Below are positions 24,717 to 30,436 of a stretch of DNA of 30,436 nucleotides, in pieces; position 1 is the first letter of the stretch; each line of letters starts with the position of its first letter. A program made the position numbers and the translations under genes. The DNA lies in the NCBI GenBank assembly GCA_002315235.1, contig DCGK01000102.1, positions 1 through 30,436 of the forward strand. The letters are read 5' to 3'. The notes under the pieces were generated by a model, which did not search any database, was not told the origin of the DNA, and was given only the letters and a program-made list of their open reading frames with translations. The stretch comes from Ruminococcus sp. UBA1780 (GTDB lineage Bacteria > Bacillota > Clostridia > Oscillospirales > Ruminococcaceae).

Positions 24717-25790
24717 ATGTCAAAAATAAGAATGGCTTTGATTTTTGGCGGAGTTTCCAATGAATATGAGACCTCTCTTCTGGCAGCAGCATCTATCATC
24801 GAAAATATAGATACAGAAGAATATGAAACAGTATGCATAGGTATAACCAGAAAAGGAAGATGGCTTTATTATCCGGGTACAAGCGAGAATATTCTCAACG
24901 ACACATGGAGTGAGAATCCGGACTGTACACCTGTAGTTATATCACCTGATCCTAACAGAAAGGGAATTATCAAGATTGAAGACGGCACAGCGGCTTTCTT
25001 CCGTGTTGATGTTATATTCCCGGTTATATACGGAAAGAACGGCGAGGACGGAACAATTGCCGGTATACTGAGAACAACAGGAATTCCTTTTGTAGGAAGC
25101 GACATAATGGCTTCTGCAGCATGCATGGACAAAACATACACAAGAATGGTTCTGGGATACAACGGCTTCAGAACCTCAAACTGGAGGATGATGTCAAGAA
25201 ATGAGCTTTCACTGCTTGATGCAAAGTGCCGCGAATATGCCGGTACACTTCAGTTTCCGATTATAGTTAAGCCGGCCAATTTCGGTTCATCTGAAGGAAT
25301 CGGAGTAGCTGAGGATATTGATTCGCTTAAGACAGCAGTAAAGATAGCTCTTACTCAGGACGAGAAGGTAGTAATCGAAGAATTCGTTGAAGGTGAAGAA
25401 CTTCAGGTTGCTGTTGTAGGATACAACACTCTTACAGTTTCAGTACCGGGTGAGGTAAAAATCAAGAGGGATTCGTATGATTTTACCTCGATGTTCAGCA
25501 GATGCACCAATATAGTTCCTGCTGAAATACCTCAGGATATATCAGATGAAATGAGAGAAACAGCTGAGAAGGTGTACAGACTTATGGGCTGTTCAGGAAT
25601 GGCAAGAATTGACTTCTACAGAAGCAGTACCGGGGAGCTTATTATCAGTCAGATTGATCCTGTTCCTGAGATTTCAAAGGACAGTATGTTTGTAAAGCTC
25701 ATGGAGAATGAGGGCTACAGCTTCACCGAAATAATCAGCCTTCTGCTCATTCAGGCCATTGATGACTATGACGGAAAATCTGTCTGCTGA
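24717..25790 (+). CDS. Divergent D-Ala-D-Ala ligase-like ATP-grasp enzyme
   Basis: A 357-residue protein of the Ddl family by length and by the blocks GGVSNEYETSL (10-21), GKNGEDGTIAGIL (106-118), GSDIMASAACMDK (127-139), KPANFGSS (185-192) and ARIDFY. Normal Ddl joins two D-Ala for peptidoglycan. By hand alignment to E. coli DdlB several active-site positions differ: H63 is Y105, K215-Y216 are M259-F260, E270 is Q312 and metal ligand N272 is D314, while E15, E68 and D257 are kept. It may make a different D-Ala-D-X product, or be a paralogue with another task. The start at 24717 is preferred over an ATG at 24711 because GGGGGG at 24704-24709 gives normal spacing only for the former. It is followed by the DUF1934 gene 16 bases later. 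Confidence 0.75.
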   Translation: MSKIRMALIFGGVSNEYETSLLAAASIIENIDTEEYETVCIGITRKGRWLYYPGTSENILNDTWSENPDCTPVVISPDPNRKGIIKIEDGTAAFFRVDVIFPVIYGKNGEDGTIAGILRTTGIPFVGSDIMASAACMDKTYTRMVLGYNGFRTSNWRMMSRNELSLLDAKCREYAGTLQFPIIVKPANFGSSEGIGVAEDIDSLKTAVKIALTQDEKVVIEEFVEGEELQVAVVGYNTLTVSVPGEVKIKRDSYDFTSMFSRCTNIVPAEIPQDISDEMRETAEKVYRLMGCSGMARIDFYRSSTGELIISQIDPVPEISKDSMFVKLMENEGYSFTEIISLLLIQAIDDYDGKSVC

Positions 25791-25806
25791 GGCCGGAGGT
25801 ACTGAT

Positions 25807-26244
25807 ATGAACAAATTCAGCTTCCCTGCAATGATTCGTATGAAAAGCATCCAGAAGGTTGACGGTGAGGATTCAGAGGTTGAACTTCTGACAAAGGGCG
25901 AGTTTTCGTACAGCGACGGGAAATACAGGGTTTCATATGAGGACTCTGAGGCGACAGGCTTTGAAAATTCAGAAACTGTTGTAGAAACCGAGGGAGAAAG
26001 GCTTGCTTCCGTAAGCAGGACAGGAAGTGCTCCTTCGTGTCTGATTCTTGAAATAAACAAAAAGCATCACTGCCATTACGGAACACCTTACGGAGACATG
26101 ATGGTAGGCATATATGCTCACAGAATTGAAAACGGTCTTTCTGAAAACGGCGGACACCTTTACATGAAATACACAATAGACATCAATTCTACCTATGTAT
26201 CAGACAATGAAATAGTAATGGATATTGAGCTGGAAAAACAGTAA
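25807..26244 (+). CDS. DUF1934 (YwiB-like) beta-barrel protein
   Basis: A 145-residue soluble protein matching the DUF1934/YwiB pattern, a calycin-like beta-barrel of unknown function: an N-terminal strand with IRMKSIQKVDGE, a central GKYRVSYEDSEATGFENSETVV, and a C-terminal GHLYMKYTIDINSTYVSDNEIVMDI. The ATG at 25807 has GGAGG at 25795-25799, 7 bases upstream; an ATG at 25759 inside the ligase gene has no such site. It shares the promoter of the Ddl-like gene, and the pair may be functionally linked. Confidence 0.75.
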   Translation: MNKFSFPAMIRMKSIQKVDGEDSEVELLTKGEFSYSDGKYRVSYEDSEATGFENSETVVETEGERLASVSRTGSAPSCLILEINKKHHCHYGTPYGDMMVGIYAHRIENGLSENGGHLYMKYTIDINSTYVSDNEIVMDIELEKQ

Positions 26245-26306
26245 TTGTGAAATGTATACAAAAAACGCTGAAAAGCCGCGAATTGTTAATAGTTTGTTCA
26301 CAATTA
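26242..26306. repeat. Inverted repeats upstream of the CdaR-like gene, operator candidate
   Basis: TAATTGTGAA (26242-26251) and TTCACAATTA (26297-26306) form a perfect 10-bp inverted repeat with 45 bases between. A third half-site AATTGT at 26281-26286 pairs with ACAATT at 26300-26305. The first arm overlaps the DUF1934 stop codon. No T tract follows, so it is not a terminator; a protein-binding site, perhaps for the regulator encoded next, is possible. A -10-like TATAAT at 26390-26395 lacks a good -35. Confidence 0.45.
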
Positions 26307-26419
26307 ACTAAGAAAAATATGTTACAATCTGTAATGAGTAGTAATTTTCGCAAAAAAATTATTTTTATAAAATAAAATTTTTATGCAGATATAATTAAAA
26401 AGCAGAAAGGAATAATGTT

Positions 26420-27505
26420 ATGGCTAACAGATTATTTCAGGGTTTAATTCATCAGATGAATGAAACTGTAGGAGCAACAATCGGTGTTGTTGACGAAACA
26501 GCATCAATAATTGCATGCAGTGATTTCACAAAAATCGGTACTACAAATGAGTTCGTTTCACTTGATCTCAACGGTTCATCAGATATATTTATCCGTGACG
26601 GATACACATACAAGCCATTCGGATCAAATATCAAGCCTGACTACGCAGTTTTCGTTGAGGGTACAGATGATACTGCTGCAAAGTATGCAAGCATTCTTGC
26701 AATCACACTTACAAATATCAAGCAGTACTATGATGAAAAGTACGACAGAAACAACTTCATCAAGAATGTAGTTCTTGACAACGTTCTTCCTGGTGATATC
26801 GTAATAAAGGCAAGAGAACTTCACTTCAATGCTGAAGTAAGCAGAGTTGTCCTTCTCATCAGAATCGTATCAGCAAATGATATTTCTGCTTATGATGTTA
26901 TTCAGAACCTTTTCCCTGACAAGAGCAAGGATTTCGTTTTCAATATCACGGAAACAGACATCGTTCTTGTAAAGGAAATCAAGAATTCAGTTGATTCAAA
27001 GGATCTCGAAAAGCTTGCACGCTCAATTGCTGACACACTCAGCGGTGAATTCTACACAAGAGTTAACGTTGGTATCGGTAATCCTGTTGTCGGCGTTAAG
27101 GAACTCGCGCGTTCATTCAAGGAAGCACAGACAGCTCTTGAAGTTGGTAAGGTATTCGATACTGACAAGGTTATCGTAAGCTATGACAATCTTGGTATTG
27201 CAAGACTTGTTTACCATCTCCCTACAACTCTCTGTGAAACATTTCTTCACGAAGTATTCAAGAGAGGCAGCATCGAATCACTCGATCACGAAACTCTCTT
27301 TACAATTCAGAGATTCTTCGAAAACAACCTTAATGTTTCAGAAACATCAAGAAAACTTTTCGTTCACAGAAACACACTTGTATACAGACTTGAAAAGATT
27401 AAGAAGCTTACAGGACTTGACCTCAGAGAATTTGATCATGCCATCATCTTCAAGATTGCTCTTATGGTTAAGAAATACTTATCTGCTAATCCGGTTAAGT
27501 TCTAA
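26420..27505 (+). CDS. PucR/CdaR-family transcriptional regulator
   Basis: A 361-residue regulator with three parts: an N-terminal sensor-like domain (about 1-115) whose ETVGATIGVVDETASIIACSDFTKIG resembles the sugar-diacid recognition domain; a degenerate GGDEF-like middle (about 120-280); and a C-terminal PucR helix-turn-helix (about 300-345) with FFENNLNVSETSRKLFVHRNTLVYRLEKI. Family members control sugar-diacid, purine or amino-acid use, but no such genes are nearby, so the effector is unknown. AGAAAGGA precedes the ATG. Codon use is strongly biased to AAG, ATC, TTC and AAC, as in ileS and the transketolase genes, which is unusual for a regulator. ftsE follows after 79 bases. Confidence 0.85.
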   Translation: MANRLFQGLIHQMNETVGATIGVVDETASIIACSDFTKIGTTNEFVSLDLNGSSDIFIRDGYTYKPFGSNIKPDYAVFVEGTDDTAAKYASILAITLTNIKQYYDEKYDRNNFIKNVVLDNVLPGDIVIKARELHFNAEVSRVVLLIRIVSANDISAYDVIQNLFPDKSKDFVFNITETDIVLVKEIKNSVDSKDLEKLARSIADTLSGEFYTRVNVGIGNPVVGVKELARSFKEAQTALEVGKVFDTDKVIVSYDNLGIARLVYHLPTTLCETFLHEVFKRGSIESLDHETLFTIQRFFENNLNVSETSRKLFVHRNTLVYRLEKIKKLTGLDLREFDHAIIFKIALMVKKYLSANPVKF

Positions 27506-27584
27506 TTTACTAACAAAAATATATCACAGTGAATGTCGCACTTGTTCCGGCTTTTACTGTTAATAATCAGAGGCGGTGTATCAC

Positions 27585-28286
27585 TTGGTAGATCTTAAAA
27601 ATGTATGTGTCGCATACAACAAGGGACATAACGTTATCAACGGGATAGATATTCATATTGATGACGGTGATTTTACTTTTATAGTTGGTGCGTCAGGTGC
27701 AGGAAAAAGTACGCTTATAAAGCTTCTTCTCAAGGAAGTTGATGCCTGTGACGGAACCGTTATGGTTAATGGCTTTAACCTCAGAACCCTTAAGAAAAAC
27801 AGGGTTCCTAAATTCAGAAGAACTATCGGCGTTGTATTCCAGGATTTCAGACTGATTCCTTCAATGACTGTTTATGACAATATTGCGTTTGTACTTCGTG
27901 TTATTAATGCTCCGAGGTCATACATAAAAAAGAGGGTTTCATATGTTATTGGACTTGTAGGTCTTCAGAACAAAATGAAGTCTTATCCAAATGAACTTTC
28001 GGGTGGTGAGCAGCAGCGAGTTGCACTTGCGAGAGCTCTGGTAAATGACCCGAAACTTCTGATTGCTGACGAGCCGACAGGAAATGTCGATCCTGAACTT
28101 TCACAGGAAATAGTCGGACTTCTCAAGGCTATAAATGCATGCGGAACTACCGTTGTAATGGTTACTCATGAACATGAGCTCGTTAAGCATTTTGGAGGCC
28201 GTCTGATAAATATCAATCAGGGAACCGTAATATATGATGATATTATTGACGGAGAAGCAGAGTCAGTTAATGACGAATCAATTTAA
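27585..28286 (+). CDS. ftsE: Cell division ATPase FtsE
   Basis: A 233-residue ABC ATPase that works with FtsX to switch on peptidoglycan hydrolases at the division site or side wall. Walker A GASGAGKS (35-42), signature LSGGEQQRVALARAL, Walker B LLIADEPTGNVD and the switch His in VTHEH are intact. I set the start at TTG 27585: GAGGCGG lies 8 bases upstream and MVDLKNVCVAY matches the normal FtsE N-terminus; a GTG at 27576 lies within that ribosome binding site. The ftsX ribosome binding site overlaps the ftsE stop. Confidence 0.93.
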   Translation: MVDLKNVCVAYNKGHNVINGIDIHIDDGDFTFIVGASGAGKSTLIKLLLKEVDACDGTVMVNGFNLRTLKKNRVPKFRRTIGVVFQDFRLIPSMTVYDNIAFVLRVINAPRSYIKKRVSYVIGLVGLQNKMKSYPNELSGGEQQRVALARALVNDPKLLIADEPTGNVDPELSQEIVGLLKAINACGTTVVMVTHEHELVKHFGGRLININQGTVIYDDIIDGEAESVNDESI

Positions 28287-28299
28287 GGAGTGATTTTAC

Positions 28300-29199
28300 A
28301 TAGGCAGTTTATTTTATCTTATCGGACAGGGGTTTAAAAATATCTGGCATAACCGTGTTATGGGAATTGCCACTTTCTGTGTTCTTATGGTTTCCCTGCT
28401 TCTGGTAGGTATATCATCGCTTTTTGTAATGAATATCGAGATACTTCTTGAATCAATTGAAAACAAGAACGAAATAGTTCTTTTCCTTAAGGACAGTGTA
28501 ACGGATGAGAAGATTACTGACGCGGAAAAGCAGATCAGAAATATTCCCAATATTTCAACTGTTAAGTATTATCCGAAGGAAAAGGCTCTCGAGGATTATA
28601 TTGCTCAAATGAAAGAGTATGAGGAGGTATTTGATTCCCTTAAGGATGACAACCCTCTTCCGGATGCTTTTAACATCAGTATCAGTGATACATCAGACAT
28701 GATTGATACGGTTAAAAGACTCGAGGCTCTTGATTTTACAGAAAAGGTCAAGGCCCCTACAGAATTTGCGCAGATTCTTACAAGGCTGAGAAGAGTTGTA
28801 TTCATTACATCACTTGCTCTTCTTACGGCTCTTACTATTGTATCTCTTATCATGATTTCAAATTCAACAAGAGCCAGTGTTTATGCAAGAAGACGAGAGA
28901 TAAACATCATGAAATATGTTGGAGCTACAAATTCATTTATACGTATTCCTTTCTTCTTTGAAGGTCTCTTTACAGGATTTGTATCAGGTATCGGTGCCTA
29001 CGCAGTAACCTACTACGGTTATACGGCACTTATGGATATCATCTCAAACAATATTTCGTTCTGGGAGATAATCGGTGTTTCAGAGCCGCTTCCTTTCAGT
29101 CAGATTCAGTATATGATGCTTGCTACATATCTTTGCATCGGTGCATTTATCGGTGCAATCGGAAGTGTAATCAGTACTACAAAGCATCTTCAGGTTTAA
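28300..29199 (+). CDS. ftsX: Cell division permease FtsX, apparent AUA start
   Basis: A 299-residue four-segment membrane protein, normal in length, partner of FtsE. It has a short cytoplasmic N-terminus (FYLIGQGFKNIWHNR), membrane segment 1 (about 22-44), an extracellular domain (about 45-170), three more segments, and ARRREINIMKYVGATNSFIR, the usual FtsX coupling region. The frame has no ATG, GTG or TTG between the TGA at 28291 and the ATG at 28360; that ATG has no ribosome binding site and would remove the conserved N-terminus. An ATA at 28300 lies 9 bases after AAGGAG (28285-28290) and fits exactly. So either AUA is used as start, or an ATG has become ATA by mutation or sequencing error. 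Confidence 0.88.
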   Translation: MGSLFYLIGQGFKNIWHNRVMGIATFCVLMVSLLLVGISSLFVMNIEILLESIENKNEIVLFLKDSVTDEKITDAEKQIRNIPNISTVKYYPKEKALEDYIAQMKEYEEVFDSLKDDNPLPDAFNISISDTSDMIDTVKRLEALDFTEKVKAPTEFAQILTRLRRVVFITSLALLTALTIVSLIMISNSTRASVYARRREINIMKYVGATNSFIRIPFFFEGLFTGFVSGIGAYAVTYYGYTALMDIISNNISFWEIIGVSEPLPFSQIQYMMLATYLCIGAFIGAIGSVISTTKHLQV

Positions 29200-29209
29200 C
29201 AGGATTTTA

Positions 29210-29240
29210 CATGCCAGCAGTTTTCTGCTGGCATGAGTTT
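29210..29240 (+). terminator. Hairpin between ftsX and the Ctp protease gene
   Basis: An 11-bp perfect stem (CATGCCAGCAG at 29210-29220 with CTGCTGGCATG at 29225-29235) and a TTTT loop. The tail AGTTTTA is short, so it is likely a partial terminator or an mRNA-processing and stability element; the protease gene shows no promoter of its own after it. Confidence 0.55.
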
Positions 29241-29254
29241 TACAGGAGAAAAAA

Positions 29255-30406
29255 ATGAAGGGAAATAACAGTGGAAACAGCAGAATGCTGGTCGCAGTAA
29301 TCTGTACAGGACTTCTGACATTTTCAGCAACATATTCATTTTTAAAAATTCGTTACTACAATAACTTTAAAGAGTATATGCTGCTGGCCGAAGCGGAAAA
29401 CATAGTGACTAAAAATTTTTACTATGATTCCTCTGACAGGGAAAAGCTGGTCGATTCTGCAGTCGGCGGATATATCTCCGGACTGAATGACAGATATTCC
29501 AGATATCAGAGTATAAAACAGACTGAAGAACGCAATGACACGCATGCCGGACTGAAGGTCGGTATAGGAATAACTGTTTCACTTATGGATGACGGATATA
29601 TGGAAGTCATAGAGGTCGGGGATAATTCTCCTGCATCCAAAGCAGGCATAAAGGTTTCGGATATAATCAGAAAGGTTGACGGAAATGATGTCAGTGAGAC
29701 CGGCTACAATGAATCAGTTGATTATATAAGAAACGGTGAGGAGAACAGTATAGTTGTAATTACTGTTGACAGAAACGGTACTGAATCCGACATAGAGGTA
29801 AAAAGAGAAAAAATTGAAATTATTACTGCATCATACGAGATGGCAGATGACAGAATCGGACATATTTCAATCACTCAGTTCAATGACAAAACCCCTGAAC
29901 AGACCAGAAAGTGCTTCGAAGAGTGTCTGGAAAAAGGTGCGGAGGGTATAATTTTTGATGTGCGTAATAACGGCGGCGGACTGGTTACAGCAGTTGAGGA
30001 ATGTCTTGATCCGCTTATACCGGAGGGTGATATTGCTGTTGCTGTATACAGGGACGGTGAGGAAACCGTTATCGTCAGGTCTGATGCGGAGGAAACGGAT
30101 GTTCCTATGGCTGTTCTTGTAAATGAAAATTCCGCAAGCGGTGCGGAGCTTTTTGCAGCATGTCTCAGAGACTTCAAGGGAGCAGAGCTGATAGGAAAAA
30201 CAACCTTCGGAAAAGGAATTATGCAGGACACCTTTAGTCTCAGTAACGGAAGCTCGGTTGTCCTGACGGTGGCTGAATACAAAACAACAAGGTCTGAATG
30301 CTATCACGAAAAGGGTCTTGCTCCGGATATCGAAGCTGAACCGGGAACAGATGAAGACACACAGCTTAAGGCGGCTCTGGAGTGCATAAAAAAGAAAATC
30401 AATTAA
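29255..30406 (+). CDS. S41 carboxy-terminal processing protease (CtpA/CtpB type)
   Basis: A 383-residue membrane-anchored serine protease. An N-terminal membrane segment (about 11-30) anchors it; a PDZ domain (about 95-170, with GIGITVSLMDDGYMEV and SPASKAGIKVSDII) recognises C-termini of substrates; the S41 core follows, with the catalytic Ser in ENSASGAELFA and catalytic Lys in GKTTFGKGIMQ. AGGAG at 29244-29248 precedes the ATG. The ftsE-ftsX-ctp order is also that of Bacillus subtilis, where CtpB acts in sporulation signalling; here a role in processing envelope proteins near FtsEX is an inference. Confidence 0.92.
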   Translation: MKGNNSGNSRMLVAVICTGLLTFSATYSFLKIRYYNNFKEYMLLAEAENIVTKNFYYDSSDREKLVDSAVGGYISGLNDRYSRYQSIKQTEERNDTHAGLKVGIGITVSLMDDGYMEVIEVGDNSPASKAGIKVSDIIRKVDGNDVSETGYNESVDYIRNGEENSIVVITVDRNGTESDIEVKREKIEIITASYEMADDRIGHISITQFNDKTPEQTRKCFEECLEKGAEGIIFDVRNNGGGLVTAVEECLDPLIPEGDIAVAVYRDGEETVIVRSDAEETDVPMAVLVNENSASGAELFAACLRDFKGAELIGKTTFGKGIMQDTFSLSNGSSVVLTVAEYKTTRSECYHEKGLAPDIEAEPGTDEDTQLKAALECIKKKIN

Positions 30407-30436
30407 AACTATGTGTATTGACATTGCCGGCTTGTT

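Noticed and set aside
27525..27560. ACAGTGAA/TTTACTGT inverted repeat before ftsE as a terminator
   Set aside because: The loop is long, no T run follows and ftsE has no separate promoter that I can see.
30418..30436. TTGACA near the right edge as a promoter
   Set aside because: It is a perfect -35 match, but the window ends before a -10 box could be seen.

Overview
The window is a 30.4 kb stretch of dense housekeeping chromosome from a Gram-positive, low-to-moderate GC bacterium of the Clostridia, most likely a Ruminococcus-like member of the Oscillospiraceae. The evidence is indirect: SepF and DivIVA for division, transketolase split into two genes, a DnaD/DnaI-type helicase-loading pair, a MiaB-YlbF-MutS-MutL-MiaA-Hfq gene order, strong AGGAGG-type ribosome binding sites with several TTG and GTG starts, and sigma-A-type promoters. 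I see no phage, insertion sequence, CRISPR array, rRNA or tRNA gene.

Layout. (1) 1-2164, minus strand: a two-gene operon for a DnaD-domain protein and a DnaC/DnaI-like helicase loader, ending in a terminator. (2) 2211-3852: a monocistronic GH1 beta-glucosidase, followed by a repeated intergenic element and a very strong terminator. (3) 3876-6857: a monocistronic ABC transporter with ATPase and MacB/FtsX-like permease in one chain. (4) 6876-17055: miaB, a YlbF/YmcA-family gene, mutS, mutL, miaA, hfq, an orphan HlyD-like membrane adaptor and yggS, i.e. tRNA modification, mismatch repair and RNA chaperone functions running into a cell-envelope segment; a second copy of the intergenic element lies between miaB and ylbF, and an internal promoter precedes hfq. 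(5) 17076-21230: sepF, divIVA and ileS, ending in a terminator. (6) 21255-24575: lspA, an RluD-type pseudouridine synthase and the two transketolase subunits, ending in a terminator. (7) 24637-26244: a divergent D-Ala-D-Ala ligase-like ATP-grasp gene and a DUF1934 gene. (8) 26420-30406: a PucR/CdaR-like regulator, ftsE, ftsX and an S41 (Ctp) protease. No gap between genes exceeds 300 bases.

The points most worth a second look are: two copies of an intergenic element (3712-3790 and 8316-8439) that share a conserved linker between two hairpins whose pairing is kept while their sequence changes; ftsX, whose only start that fits is an AUA codon behind a good ribosome binding site; a Ddl-like ligase whose catalytic and metal-binding positions are substituted; an IleRS with both class I signature motifs altered; an adaptor gene translationally coupled between hfq and yggS; and a possible pseudoknot directly upstream of the sepF ribosome binding site. 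All functional calls come from reading motifs by eye; no database search was run.
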